From Cristatella mucedo (Eukaryota; Bryozoa; Phylactolaemata; Cristatellidae), in NCBI GenBank assembly GCA_009760855.2, contig WPIO01000024.1, positions 1,382,501 through 1,412,500 on the forward strand: a DNA stretch of 30,000 nucleotides, in the 5' to 3' direction. The notes under the pieces are model-generated. The model was not told the origin of the DNA. It searched no databases and saw only the letters and a program-made list of their open reading frames with translations. The position numbers and the translations under genes were made by a program. Every line of letters starts with the position of its first letter. The first letter of the stretch is position 1. Below are positions 1-11,862 of this stretch, in pieces.

Positions 1-2079
1 GCAAACTGTAACATGACACTGATGTAACCATGCTGGTCTCATCCACTGGGTCAGCCACACTGCCAGCCCCCAACAATCGCCCCGAGGAAGCCAGCTGCTA
101 GTGTGTCAGAAGGAGGAGGTAACTTCGCATGGGGGCAACCTCCACGAGCACTCACGCACCTCTGTATTAAAAAAAGCCAGATTGGAGTGATTGAGGTCTG
201 AAAATTATGCAAGTTAAATGAACACAGCAACTAAAGAGTCGTCACCTGCATGTCTGGCTGACAATTCTATTCTCTCTTACTTGCTACAGGCTGAAGTACT
301 CCCCACTACTGCTTTAATTTACCATTGTTCAAACCTGCAGCCAATGGCAGAATGAAGTAAGCCGAGTTCACGGATGGAAGGAACAACAACAAATCTGTTT
401 AAATATGCATTAGCTGCAGTCCCAGTAAGGCAGAATTGCCACCACAGCGATCGCCCTACGACGATGAACGCCTCATCGAAAGCCGGGGCTGTCTGCAAGT
501 GTGCCGAGGCTTTCAAGTACACCTGACCCGACAGCCAAGGCGACTGCTGTAAGTCACAGGCTGCCGGTCATGATCCTGCTCTGACCATCGGGTCATCAGG
601 AGTTCGAGAAGCTCGTTAGAGACGGCACGGTTGTGGGTTGGCAGGCAGACCCGAGTGACTGCAGGCCAGAAGTCATGCTGACAGCCAGAGGACAATGCAA
701 GCCGGAGTCCTCCCTCCGTCCCCAGTTCATAATGTTCACGGCAACGTCACGGTCAGACCCGACTAGGCATCCATAAAGCACACCGACGGCTGCACCCTGG
801 CACAACTAGGGCGGCAAGTGATTCTTGATGCCACAGAGGAGAGCTGTCCAGGCATGTCTTTCCCTAGATGGCCCAGCTAGATGGCTGGCTCTGCTAAGCA
901 TGACCCCAGTCCTGACCCCTGCCCAGTTGTCAGGAGCCAGGATTGTCCATATGACCAGCCGGACACACTGTAATGTTGTTGTTTAAAGGTGGAGAGTAGT
1001 TGTCCTACAAGTGAATGCTCTAGCAGAAAAGAAGCAAACGGCTGAGCGTTGCACGTTTAAAGTGTGGGTGGAGGAGACAAGAAGCCGGGGATCAAGACGT
1101 GCGCATGGCAGATAAAAGTATGTGAGGGTGACAGTGAAGAGAATGCTGCCATGACCTAGAATGCTTGAAACCAAAGCAGGTGCAACGAAAGGAAAAGAGG
1201 AACAAGACCTCTGCATCGCAAACATAGGGGCACGCGTTAGCTGGCAACATTTGGGCAGATGTTCTAAGACGTTCAAGCAGGCTTGCAGCTTCTGCTTGAC
1301 GTTAGAACCGGCCCGAGTGGCCGGGCCTGCAGACGGAAGTGTAGGGCCATGTGGATGGACCATGTACGACTCTCGACGGTGTGCGACGCCGGATAAAGCT
1401 ACACAGGCCATGCGGATGTTGCGATCGACTATCTCACAGCGCACTCAAAGTCACAGTGGCTTTCAGCATTTGGCAGTGTGACTATGCATGCAGCCCCCTA
1501 TCGGGGAATAGGGAGGGGGCAGGCTCCAACAGCTCGAGGCCTCTCACCTAACGACAACTAGAAGATCTTAGTGGGGAGAGAATACAGGTCGATGATAAGC
1601 TTTGGCCATGTGTATGGACTACAAAGACCGAGGGTTCGACAACAAACAAGCAGGCAGCCACGGCTAGTCGCCTAGTCGAGAGAGAAAGGGCCCTCCTCCC
1701 CCCTACCTGCCAGCTTAAGGTAAAGTGCTGATCTCCATTACAGATCCAGTGCCCTAGTAGGTTGCTACGAGACATCGAAGGATGCTGGCCAACGGCTGCT
1801 GCAGCCATGCCGAGCAGCAGCTCCGTGACCCGGAGAAGTCAGTGCGTCGAGCACGATGCTGCCACCGTGGGAGCCGTCGGGTACAGCAGCAGTCGATGTG
1901 CCCTAAATTCCATTTCCATGCCAACCCATTTTCAGCAGTTGTGCTCGTTAGCTAGCTAGCTGATTCTGCGATGCCGGAACCGTGCTCTTTAGGACAAGGG
2001 GTGGGAGTGCTCAATTGAGCCTATGAAGTCCAGGAACCACGTTTAAATCTGTGGACAAATATGCTGTCATCGTTATGCC

Positions 2080-2145
2080 AGCAGCAGAAGCAGCAACAGC
2101 AGGAGCAGCAGCAGCAACAGCTGCTGCTGCTGCACCGGCTGTGAT
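2080..2145. repeat. Interrupted CAG/CAA tract with inverted CTG end
   Basis: CAG, CAA and GAG triplets run across the segment and then switch to CTG repeats (CAGCAGCAACAGCTGCTGCT), so a small hairpin can form. Poly-Ala and poly-Leu frames here are by-products. Confidence 0.8.
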
Positions 2146-2251
2146 AGCAGCACGTACAGCCACCACAGAGGTTCGGTGGCTGCATCGGTTGCAGTATCCT
2201 GCTCCAATGCCTTGGCAGACAGAGCCATCTGAGGAGTAGCATTGGTGGTGA

Positions 2252-2310
2252 GCAGCCTTCTTTCACACTTTGCTAAGTCACTTTTCTTAGTGCAGCCTTC
2301 TTTCACACTT
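2252..2310. repeat. 19-bp direct repeat, 40 bp apart
   Basis: GCAGCCTTCTTTCACACTT occurs exactly at 2252-2270 and 2292-2310. The 21 bp between the copies are unrelated. Confidence 0.9.
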
Positions 2311-3041
2311 CGAGGCCAAGTGGGTGTGCCACTGTCAAGCAGGCTTCCAGCCAGGCTTTCAGGCTGGCTGGAAGGCGATGCAGAGGCAAAGGACTCTGAT
2401 GACCTTGCCACCTCGAACCGATCAGGAGCCATCATAGCCAACAAGCTCCTTCGAACCGTTCCCCTTGAATTGATTGCCCTGTGAACGACCGAAGGTCGAC
2501 CCACTGGGCCGTAGAGGAAGCAGGAATAACCAGGCAGCAGCTGACAGGCGGAGCTGCGAGTTCGGATGACTGAGAGCCGGATGGTGTGCACATGCCTCTC
2601 GAGCAGGACACGGCACCCCTGACTCTGACTGACTCCCTTCCATTGTATGGCTAGCATTCCTGGATCGATTTACTCCCATTTCGAGCTCGCCTCATCCCGG
2701 TCTGATCGTGACTCGCGAGTCACCTCGTTTCATTCAGCCTTTTTTGAATAACCCACATGCCACTGCATGGCAAGCCGAGTCTTGGCCGGACCAGAGGTCC
2801 TCGGTCAATGCCAGCAACGTCTTCTCAAACTTGCGACCGTCGTCACAGAGTGCTACAAGCGGGTCGGCGAGAACCGGCCTCAACTGGTCCGCAGTTGTGC
2901 ATCTCATTCTACATTGTCCTTCACGACCTTCCATGGCATGCTCACGAATTTTCCTCGCTTTGCCATGCCACTGAGGTGCACCCATGAGAAAGGACCACGG
3001 CGACACAGGCACGTGCTGCTGCTCCGCAGGCTCTTTCGTAC

Positions 3042-3053
3042 GGGGGGGGGGGG
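3042..3053. repeat. Poly-G run
   Basis: Twelve consecutive G on the plus strand, a likely length-variable or sequencing-error-prone site. Confidence 0.9.
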
Positions 3054-3950
3054 CGGCGCATACACTCGGCTTTTCTGACCAGGCGTACACCCGGCTTACT
3101 GCTCCTGCACCGGAATTGACATCCGCTCGAGCAGCTCATCACTAGGAAGTGGGAGAGGGAACCACCGGGCAATCGCCTCTCGCGGTACCGCGACGACCGT
3201 CTTTCGATTGGCTACATCGGGCAAGTTCAAGGACTGCTTTGCTCGATGGCTTGACCGTGGCAAGTGCATCCCTGTAGCTCACTTTTAAACCCTTCTGATA
3301 GCCACAGACAGCTCTGACAGTCGTTAGGCAAACACAGAAGTACAAATACAGCCAGGCCGATGGTGATGCTTGCACAATCCTGCCAGGACCCGGGCACTTT
3401 AAGTTGCGTACTTTAAGAGTGAAGGCGAAGGAGGGGGGTGACCAGAAATGGCCGGCACCACCGGAAGTCGGCTGCAATGCCAGCAGCATGCACCACAAGC
3501 AGCGTTTACACGGTCCATCTTGCTTCAGTCCTACAACGGTCTTCCTTCTTGTAGGAAGTTCATACGGTCGCTCTGCCTTCTGCTTTCCCTCCTATTAGCT
3601 CAAGCCCTTAAGCAATCATGGGGAAACTACATTTGAAGGTAGGTGGGAAATTACCCTCACATCCATGTGAATTTAAACCTTCCACGATGGCCTTTTCGCC
3701 CCATAATTTGATTCCTGCATTAAAGGCTCATAGTGCCCGTGAACAGCAAGCAACTCTCGTGGAACGCATCGATCATGTCGCCTGTAGTGTCCTCAGCTAT
3801 GCCTTTCAGAGTGATGAAAAAGGCATGCCTTTGACCATGCCTAGGATTGGTCATCTGCTTGGTCTTGCCTCAAAGGTCTTGCATTCCTTCGGTCTTGGCC
3901 ATGAAGTAGAATCGTGCTCAGCTTCTCCGTCTTCGATCGGCCTTCCACCA

Positions 3951-4009
3951 GTCTTGGACTGCCTACAAAGTCTTGGTGTCTACAAAGTCTTGGACTGTCT
4001 ACAAAGTCT
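3951..4009. repeat. 17/19-bp imperfect tandem repeat, three copies
   Basis: Units GTCTTGGACTGCCTACAAA, GTCTTGGTGTCTACAAA and GTCTTGGACTGTCTACAAA follow one another, with a partial fourth. Loose GGTCTTG-containing relatives lie just upstream (3860-3900). Confidence 0.88.
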
Positions 4010-4601
4010 TTTTATGCACCTCAGACCGATGCAGGACACACAAAGGTAATGCGACCGCATGAACTCGGCTCCACACAGAAGCAGGGGTGGGGTCGGATGG
4101 CCTGAGTGATGCAGCTTCCTACCAACCCTCTCAGCGTGGGGCTCAGAGTGGATAACAAACAACGATGGCAGTGGTGAAGAGCAATACAAAAAAGCCCTGC
4201 AGAGGTGTACAGTGAGCCAAGCACATGCCAATGTCACTGCCCTCAAGCGCCATTGGCGGCCCCAGAAGAGAAATACACATGCAGCAGCTGCAGCAGCATG
4301 CAACATCCTCAGCAGCAGCCGAGCTACAGCTACACCACTGACAAGCAGCATTGCTCTACAGCTGTGGCTAGGTGGGTCAGCAGCGGATGTTTACATAAGT
4401 GCAGTAGCCTAAAGGCACCATCCATGCACAGATCAATTTCGGAGCTTCGGCAGCAGGCAGACTTAATTAATCGCCTTGGCTGTAGCCAGAGTCTCTGCTG
4501 TCCACGAGTTAGCAGGTGCAGCCGGAAAGCCAGCTCACCAGCCCAGCTCTAAAGCTGTGCAGCAGCGGCACCCCACCATTGCCAGCTGCCTGTATATAAC
4601 T

Positions 4602-4645
4602 CATTTGTATAGCGCCCTAAGAGAACTCTATTCAGGCGCTTCACA
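4602..4645 (-). mobile_element. Orphan SINE-B tail abutting the CT satellite
   Basis: The minus strand reads AGCGCCTGAATAGAGTTCTC then TTAGGGCGCTATACAAATGA, the clearest version of the shared tail. About 18 bp upstream of it on the minus strand, where a head would be expected, the CT-rich satellite begins instead. Confidence 0.6.
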
Positions 4646-4663
4646 TATGCCTCGGGGCACAAG

Positions 4664-4737
<74 letters not shown>

Positions 4738-4931
4738 TCTGCCTCCTCTCTCTCTCTCTCTTCCTCTGCCTCCTCTCTCTCTCTCTCTCTCTTCCTCTGC
4801 CTCCTCTCTCTCTCTCTCTCTCTCTCTCTTCCTCTGCCTCCTCTCTCTCTCTCTCTCTTCCTCTGCCTCCTCTCTCTCTCTCTCTCTCTCTTCCTCTGCC
4901 TCCTCTCTCTCTCTCTCTCTCTCTTCCTCTG

Positions 4932-4989
<58 letters not shown>

Positions 4990-5089
4990 TCTGCCTCCTC
5001 TCTCTCTCTCTCTCTCTCTCTTCCTCTGCCTCCTCTCTCTCTCTCTCTCTCTCTCTTCCTCTGCCTCCTCTCTCTCTCTCTTCCTCTGC

Positions 5090-5125
<36 letters not shown>

Positions 5126-5157
5126 TCTGCCTCCTCTCTCTCTCTCTCTTCCTCTGC

Positions 5158-5228
<71 letters not shown>

Positions 5229-5238
5229 GCTCTCTCTC
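4664..5238. repeat. CT satellite with 13 interspersed TTCCTCTGCCTC units
   Basis: About 575 bp of (CT)n is broken by thirteen copies of a 12-bp variant TTCCTCTGCCTC at irregular 20-60 bp spacing. The purine/pyrimidine split between strands is complete apart from the single G in each variant and near the 3' edge. Long open frames across it (Leu-Ser plus, Arg-Glu minus) are repeat translations, not genes. Confidence 0.95.
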
Positions 5239-6917
5239 GTGTGTACACACCTTATAAGGACTTGCTCGATCGGTTTAATTATCAAGGTACACAGGCAGCT
5301 TGGGCCAGCTGCTGCGAATATCATTAGTGAAAATGGCAACTAATTAATTAGACCCCAGCTCCTGCTACTGGCTGCCTGTCAGGCTGGACAGCACTTCCAT
5401 CCTTCACTGAGAAGCTGTAGGTAGGCTAATCCCCTTCCTCCTGAAGGACTCAGTCCTGGCTGCTTACTCAGTGAGTGGCATCAGACACACCCACCCATCC
5501 AGGTGGATGATCAAACCGTGACAGCTAGCCAGCCTTCGGATTCGGTATAAGCTTCGTTTAGCTCCATCGGCTTCGGGGTCACCGGGTGGGGGAGATTACT
5601 GTGAGGTGGCCAGCAATGCTGCCGTGAGGGAACCCTGTGCTCTAGGCTCTAGCTTTGACTGACCTTCGAAGGCAAAGAAAGGCAAGCTAAACAACCTGAA
5701 TAGTCCAGGCCGAGACAATGGCCGGCTAGCACTGGCCCATAATGAGGCCAGAAAAGACGACACACATCAGCAGGTCCCAGTCGGTGGCTCAGGCCGAAGC
5801 AAGCCTTCGATCGGGTACTGCAGTTAGATGTCGGGAGCAGATTTCCGACAGTGGCAAAAGACTGTAAAACACAAAGATGGTTCGAGCACAAGATGTGCAG
5901 AAAGGGTGACTATAAGATGCAATGGTGACTATAAGATTCGTGACTGGTAGCGAATCAAGCCAAGAAGTTAAAACTAGAATAGCGAAGTTCACCAGCTCCT
6001 TTTGCCAGCCTTTGGCTGCCCATGCAGCAGGCTTCTGGAGGGGTGGGGCAGTGCCACCAGCTATAAGACATCGACTTGAGCTGACATTAGTAAAACACCT
6101 CGAGCTGTCCAATTGGGCACGCCCGGAGGGAAGTGACTAATAGTGCCAGCCAGCCAGCCTAAGGCTGGGTTACCAAAGCTACTGAACAGTAACAGAGATT
6201 AAATACACTGGCGACACCCTATCCACCTAATGCAAACATCCAGGCATCGGCTGGCCGTGCATGGAACTACTGGGTATCGGCTTGTTCAGACCTTTGATAT
6301 TAAGGTGCACCAAGTTAAGCACTGCTGACGCTAACATTCCAGCCAGTCTCAACAGTACATGGGATGCAACGAGTCTAGATGCACATCGAAGCATCCAAAA
6401 GACATCACACGAAGCAGATCGACCAAAGCGCTGAGGTGCCTGGCTATTAAAAACCACGATACAGAAGCAGACCAGGGCAGCAGCTCGGAAGCTCCAGCTG
6501 CAGTAACCCAGAGAACCTCGATGACTAAGAGGGGGCCTAGCAAGCTGGCTGTCGTGGCCGGCCAAGCATGGTGAACAACCACCAAGTCAATCTGAACCCC
6601 GAGCAGGTATGCAGACTTGGGGCACGTCAAGCCAGAGCAGGTGCTTTTTCGGAGGACCAGAACAACGAGCGTCTTTGTTCCCGTGCATCCATCCAAGCTC
6701 GGAGCAGCTAGGGGCCCCGATTGCAGAGCATCCAATCGATTATTGCAGAGTGCTGCGATTGAGGATTGAGGATTGAGGCAGGAGCTAGCAAGGACACTGA
6801 ACAACGTGGTGGACGTGGCAGACACGGTTTCGAAAACGTGGTCCTCATCGTGCGATCTGCAACCGGACGGGAGACCGGCAGGGGTAGGGTGCTTGCACTG
6901 TAGCAGGTCCTGCTGCA
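5239..6917. other. No gene or repeat seen
   Basis: Moderate-GC sequence with no recognisable exon, RNA gene or element. The open frames are short and lack family motifs. Presumed neurexin intron. Confidence 0.5.
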
Positions 6918-7012
6918 GATCCTTTTTTGCAAGCCGTGGTGATAGCCACTAAGGCTTATCTGCCCCTACTTAAATGAGGCTGCTTGATCAGCTGACCTTC
7001 CCATTATTTTAG
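6918..7012 (+). mobile_element. SINE-A copy, 5'-truncated
   Basis: The body matches the 19008-19190 element: GATCCTTTTTTGCAAGC, GTGGTGATAGCCACTAAGGC, GAGGCTGCTTGATCAGCTGA, then a T-rich end (CCCATTATTTTAG). The tRNA-like head with the B box is absent, as in typical 5' truncation. It lies inside the presumed first intron of the neurexin gene. Confidence 0.65.
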
Positions 7013-8734
7013 ACCATGCGCCTGGGTCTAGTTTGTAGCTAGCACCAATGGAGGCCGCAATGAGAAGAAGTGAGATCACAACACTGGTTGCACTTGGGTC
7101 GATCACTCCTAGGTACAATGCTGTATCTCGTCAAGCCTCGCCCCCACCCCAGACCTTGGCTTAATCCTGGTAGCGCCCCTCCTCCACTTCTACCTGTGCT
7201 GCTGCTGCTGCTGCATGCACCCAGTCGGGTTGGACTGGCCGGCAGCAGCTTAAAAGCAGCACGAGGCACTCCCTGGTTCCACACTGTACGAGAGTGGGAC
7301 CAGGGGCAGTCCTACATCCAAGGTGCCGGTGTCTATTAGGCCTGCTACAGTTACTTGTCACGTAGGAGCTCTGGCAAAAATAATTTTGATTGGTCCATCA
7401 ATCACGTTGTCAGTGCATTCTTCATAATAACGAGCCGGCAGCCGTGTTCAAGTATGAGGGCAGGTTGCAGATCTGGCTAAAAAAAAGCCAGCGCCCAAAA
7501 GAACTCACAGCAGCAGATAAGGTAGCAGCAGCCTCACCAACCTAAGGCACCAATATGGCCTTAGCTATTAGGCTTGCCGGAAGCATTAGCACCCAAAGTA
7601 TAAAGCCAACAGCAGCTGCTCCTTGTCAGGGATGTACGGTCTGACAAGTGGTGAGGAGTTGAGGAACACTGCATCAGGCACTTGCCTTAGGTGCTAATGG
7701 TTCGGCTTCGGCTTACCCGTGATACAAGTCTCAAAAGCATGGAGAGAGCACTGCTCTCAATTACCCCTTCCCCTCCCAGCAGCAGAGCCCCCAAGGCTCA
7801 ATTCTTTTTGAGCACTGCATGCAGGCCCACAGCCAAGCTATGTATATTGATCTCAATCTTTGCTCTCTGCTGAGATGCTGCGCTGCTGCAGTGCTGAACG
7901 CTGAGCTCTGAGCTTTGATTGGTTGAACGCACTAGAACATTTAGAAGACGAAATCGTGCCTCGGCAGCGTTCGTAAGCATCCAGCAGTCAAGCGAATGCA
8001 CATAGCTTAGAACACTGAATACGCCCAACTTCACAATTGAAATTCATAATACGGCTAAATTAACGTTGACTTCATTAGTCACAGCAGCCAGAATTAGGGG
8101 ACACCCGGACGGTAAAAGTGAGCTGCTGAGTCTCGATCAACGAATGAACCCATGCACACACCACGGGAAGCTCTTTCCTGGCTAATCAACCCAATGACTC
8201 TTCTTCGCAGCCGCAGCACGGAGGGTGCAGCTACCGGCACGGTAGTGCGGCTGAGCATCTGAGCCAGCCAGCTCGGTTCAGTTTCATCCTGCGATCGCTT
8301 TCTGGTTCAAATTCAGCACACGAGCCAGTCACTATCGGGCAGCAGGAGAAATCATCAGCCTGGTCGGTCAGCCTGGCTGCTGCCACCGGCCGGCCGAAGC
8401 TCGGGCCCCTCCTTTACCCGGCTCGTGCCGATAACTACCACCGGCACGCAAGCCGGCGGCTCCTTACACCTTAACGGGAGCCGCCGCAAGTGAAAGCTCT
8501 CTGGCATCTGGGCTGCGACTCATCTGCCAGCAGCCGACTGGCAAACGGGCTACTGCCCAGGCTAATGGCTCACTAATTACCCGCGAGCTCACTCGGAAAG
8601 CAGCTGGCTGGACAGCTCTGCCTCCCTCCACTTGCACAACGACCGCAGCCGCAGAGCCTGGCGCTGGCTAGGGAGAGAGGCCGGCCTCCCTCAAGGCTCG
8701 TTGTGCCTGAGGCTGGCCGGTTGGGTAGGCGGTA
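7013..8734. other. No gene seen; GC rises toward the neurexin exon
   Basis: Nothing recognisable from 7013 to about 8200. From 8200 to 8700 the composition becomes GC-rich with CCGG-type sites, forming the 3' shoulder of the CpG-rich region inside the first intron. Confidence 0.5.
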
Positions 8735-8803
8735 GTGTGTGTGTGTGTGGGGCAGGGGTAGTACAGCAGGTAGGTAGTACAGCAGGTAGGTAGTACAGCA
8801 GGG
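8735..8803. repeat. (GT)n run followed by a 16-bp tandem repeat
   Basis: GT repeats at 8735-8748 are followed at 8758-8803 by nearly three copies of GTAGTACAGCAGGTAG. This lies about 70 bp inside the presumed first neurexin intron, downstream of the donor. Confidence 0.92.
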
Positions 8804-8865
8804 GGGATGATGGCAAGCGGCTGCTGCTAGTCCCCCTCAACAAAAAAAAGCAAGAGGAGCCCGGC

Positions 8866-8875
8866 TCTCACCCGT
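8866..8875 (-). other. 5' splice site closing the neurexin exon
   Basis: On the minus strand the sequence reads ACGG/GTGAGA, a near-consensus donor. The exon's last base is 8872 and the intron begins at 8871. The cut falls after the first base of codon 277 (phase 1). Reading through gives only ten more codons of non-family sequence before a stop, which supports splicing here. Confidence 0.8.
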
Positions 8876-9700
8876 GTCCGGGCAGCGGTCGCGAAGGTCG
8901 GTCAAGCAGTAGGTCGTGCAGCTACAATCCCGGTCGTACTTGGGCGACGTGCACACGCAGCCGAAGCCGGCCGAGCTGGTGGTGCCGTAGCAGACCTCGC
9001 GAGATTTCGACGTGACGCCTCTGCCAATATCGGCGATGGGCACGTTTATCAGTTGACAGGAGCAGTTCTTGTACAGCACGTTCCACATCCTGCCCGTAAA
9101 GCCGGGCAGGTCGCGAGCGGCCGGTCGAGTGAGCCGCCTCTCTCCCGGCGGCGGCACGCCGCCGAGCCACACGTCGACGGCGCCGCCCGGCTCGCCGAAG
9201 TAGAAGTCCGAGCCGTACGAGACGAGCATCTTCGTCGTCATCTCGACACTGTCGATGAACACGCGCGTCGCCATGCGGTCGCGGACGACGCGGACGTCGT
9301 GCGTCTGGTCGTCGTTCAGCTCGGTGCCGTACGAGCCGACGGTGATCGCCGGCGGGCTGACGACGTTGATCTGCAAGTTGAGCTTGCCGTCGACGAGCTG
9401 CAGCAGCAGAAAGTCCGTCTTGCCGCCGTCGTCGGCGTACAGGAGGATGCAGTCCTCCTGAGTCGTCGTGAACGAGAACTGCACGGCGGCGTCCTCGCTC
9501 GGACAGGCGTTCCACTTGCCATAGCGCACGTAAGAGTCGGGCTCCGAGCCGTTGAACTCAAGCGCCGACGCGGCCGGCAGCCGCCCCACTCCGCAGCCCA
9601 ACAGGATCGCAGCCGCCAGAGAAGCGGCGGCGGCGATGAGCGGCCGACGCCGCTCCGCAGCGGCCGCGTGCAGCAGCGGCCGCGTAGGCACCGCCGTCAT
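8872..9700 (-). CDS. Neurexin-1-like first coding exon: signal peptide, first laminin-G/LNS domain, Cys-rich segment (partial gene)
   Basis: Neurexins are presynaptic single-pass adhesion proteins that organise synapses through extracellular LNS (laminin-G) and EGF modules. The exon encodes 276 codons plus one base. Residues 1-19 are a basic/Ala-rich lead, about 20-36 are a hydrophobic signal core, and cleavage is likely near AASA (43-46). The LNS1 domain runs from LEFNG (47) to about 210, with the family landmarks RYGKW (60-64), LLYADDGG (86-93), DFLLLQLVDG (96-105), WLGGVP (178-183) and GFTGRMWNVLY (200-210). A segment with nine cysteines follows (213-273), including an NCS sequon at 212-214. 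The exon ends at a consensus donor (CACGG/GTGAGAG), leaving a phase-1 intron, usual beside EGF modules. The ATG at 9700 is the first after an in-frame TGA at 9751-9749 and has A at -3. The open frame runs on to 8837 but the last ten codons are intronic. The rest of the protein lies below position 8872, probably outside the window. Confidence 0.88.
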
Positions 9701-11584
9701 CGTCGTCGTTGGTCCTACTGTCGCCTCCGCAGTCGCCGTCGGCCCACTTCAAGGAGCAATTACCGAAATGAATCACGAAACCGTGCAGCATCGGCGCGAA
9801 TACGCCGCCCACGCGGACAAGCGGGCTGGGGGAGGGGACGCGCGCCGGCCCGCTCGTTGCGAAGTCCCTGCGCGCGCCTACGCGTTCAGCCCCGGGCAGG
9901 CGAGCGGCGCGGTGCGCGTCGTATCGCGCCGCCGCGGGAACCGCCTCTATGTCTCATCCGAAAGCGGATTTCCGGCCGTAGCCGAGCACCGACACGCGCG
10001 CGCTCGCCGGGAAGGCGCCCGCTATCTCGCCGAGCGAAACGAAGCGAGCGAAGGGTGGCGGTCCGTTGACCGAGCGGTCTCTGGGAAACCGCGGCAGTTC
10101 CAGGGCGGAGGCGGCGGCGCGGCGGTAGCAAGCAAGCGTCGGCCTGGCAGCGTCGAGCGGCGGCCGGAAGTACGACGCCGGCCGGGCGGCGGGGAGGACG
10201 CGAGCACCCGACCCAGCGACCGGCAGAGACGGCGCCCCAGGGCAAACGTCGTCTTTCCAACGACGCTGGGTCGCCGGCGCAAACCTACCGCGCGACAATC
10301 CCAGAAAACCGGTGCGATTCGCTGTCAGAGATTCGCGGCCTCCGCGCGAGAGACTTCGCTGCGTATCCGGACGGCGCTGGAGACCGGCGTCGCCTTTCCT
10401 TCCGGAAGCCGCCGCAGCGGTCTGTCGGTCGGTCGGCGCGTCCGGCGGTGAGCAGCGCTCCGCGGCAGGATCTGGCGGCGCTGTTCGTTTCGCTGCGACC
10501 GCCGCTGTCAGCCACGGCCGGCCGACTACCATATTTAGTCGCGAGGGCGGTATAAGCTGAGCACGTGGGAAGAGGCACTTCGGCTCCTCCCTCTTCCCCA
10601 GCGCCGCCGCCCCCTCTCCGCCCGCCCTCTCGCGGGCGCATTCGGCCGCCTCGTCCTTTAGTTATCAAGCGATTGAGACCGTGAGATAGGGAGTCGTCGG
10701 CAAACGAGTTGCCGCCCTGTGCGCATCACCTCGTACGAGCGACTGACCGGCTTTATTCATTTCGACCTTCACCGAGGGGGGCAAGTTGGCGCTGGATTGG
10801 CTTCCGCCGGCGACGGGGTCCGTCAGGTCGCTGCGAATGACCGGCCTAAGATTAAACCTACCGCAGGTCGTCAGGTCATGCCAACATCTTTCCGACCTTC
10901 CTCCTCAAGCGGCCCTGCCGTAATCCATGGGATTGTTGCAATCGGCTAATTCTTCAGCAGCGAAATGGCAGCAGCGTGTTCAATCGACCGTTCCGCGACC
11001 GATGTTCATTATTCGCAGTTCCTGAATTCCATGTGCGATGAACCCATTGTGCGATAATCTACGTCCAATGCAGCGTACAACCAGAAGCCGCGGAATAGGC
11101 AGAGAGTCGGTGCTACAGAGAAGTTGAGCTGGCGTTTCGCTGTAGGCTTTGAGCGAGAGTCTTTGCATGTTACGGCCTCTGCTGAACTCCAGAAAGCCTC
11201 AGACGCTGTCAAATAGACTTCTCTCTGCGCCATGAATCTGGACTTTGTTATCGTGAGGTACCGGCGCTCTTCGTCGCTGCCATTTTCTGCTACCGTCGGT
11301 ATATACCTGCATGCATCGGCGATGCGCCTGCCTACGAGTCGGTAGCCGCGATTCCAACTCTCGGGGGTTTCGCCCGTATTCGTCGTGCGTTGGCTGAGAC
11401 TAGACGCGTCGTTGTGAGCGCGGCGCTGGTTCTGTCCGGACGCGGTAGCCGCTACGCCCCGTTAGTAACTGCGGTCGCCGGCGTTGGAGCGAATTTGGGC
11501 GACCTATGAGCTAGGCTTCTTGCAAGCGAAGTTTACTGTACTCGCCTCGCGAATGGAGCAACTTACGAAAAAAATAAAAAGATA
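9701..11584 (-). promoter_or_regulatory. CpG-rich 5' flank: probable neurexin promoter/5'UTR
   Basis: The stretch immediately upstream of the neurexin ATG is very GC-rich with dense CG dinucleotides as far as about 10650, then gradually less so. This is the composition of a CpG island at a gene 5' end. A CArG-like site lies at 10529-10538 (CCATATTTAG, one mismatch to CC(A/T)6GG). Near it are TATA-like strings on both strands: minus CTAAATA around 10540-10530, and plus GGTATAAG around 10549-10556. No transcription start can be assigned from sequence. The long open frames on either strand here are products of GC-rich composition, not genes. Confidence 0.5.
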
Positions 11585-11710
11585 TATAATTCATTCGCGA
11601 AGCGCCCCGTGAGAACGGAATCTCTTTCCTGGCGCGTTGTATACGCCGCAGAGCTGGAGCCCACGACCTCGATCGTAAAAAGGTCAGCACCTTACTCAGA
11701 CAACCGGACA
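11585..11710 (-). mobile_element. SINE-B copy 1, tRNA-derived head with LINE-like tail
   Basis: On the minus strand an A-box-like TTGTCTGAGTAAGGTGC (11703-11687) and a B-box-like GGGCTCCAGCTCTGC (11662-11648) are spaced as in a tRNA. After a short body come GAGATTCCGTTCTCACGG and GGCGCTTCGCGAATGAATTA (about 11624-11589). That tail matches those of the LINE 3' ends in this window. CG dinucleotides are retained. Confidence 0.65.
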
Positions 11711-11862
11711 CGCAAGCGAGCGAATGCATGACGCATCCGACGAGGACCCGGACATGCGCACTTAACCGCAGCGCGTAAACCGCGTGGTTTCGCATGCAAT
11801 CGCAGCGAATCACGCACTGACCCAGAATATGCCCGCGTGTATGACGGACGGTGTGCGCATCG

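Larger units (their letters stand above)
1..4601. other. No gene seen; probable neurexin intron
   Basis: Only short unrelated open frames without domain motifs were found. The stretch holds the simple repeats listed separately (direct repeat, CAG tract, poly-G, 17/19-bp tandem). Given the minus-strand neurexin exon at 9700-8872, this is probably intron or 3' territory of that gene. Confidence 0.5.

Noticed and set aside
983-1444. 153-residue minus-strand frame
   Set aside because: No domain, signal or compositional support. A frame of this size can occur by chance in stop-poor sequence.
2073-2657. 194-residue minus-strand frame ending in a poly-Leu tail
   Set aside because: The Leu run comes from the CAG/CTG repeat and the remainder has no recognised domain or splice signals.
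4476-5339. Open frames of 206-283 codons over the CT satellite
   Set aside because: They only translate the (CT)n/(GA)n repeat (Leu-Ser or Arg-Glu). No start context or family support.
9053-10451. Long plus-strand open frames (338 and 299 codons) antisense to the neurexin exon and its 5' flank
   Set aside because: Arg/Ala/Pro/Gly-rich translations with no motifs. They are the expected shadow of GC-rich coding and CpG-island DNA where stop codons are rare.
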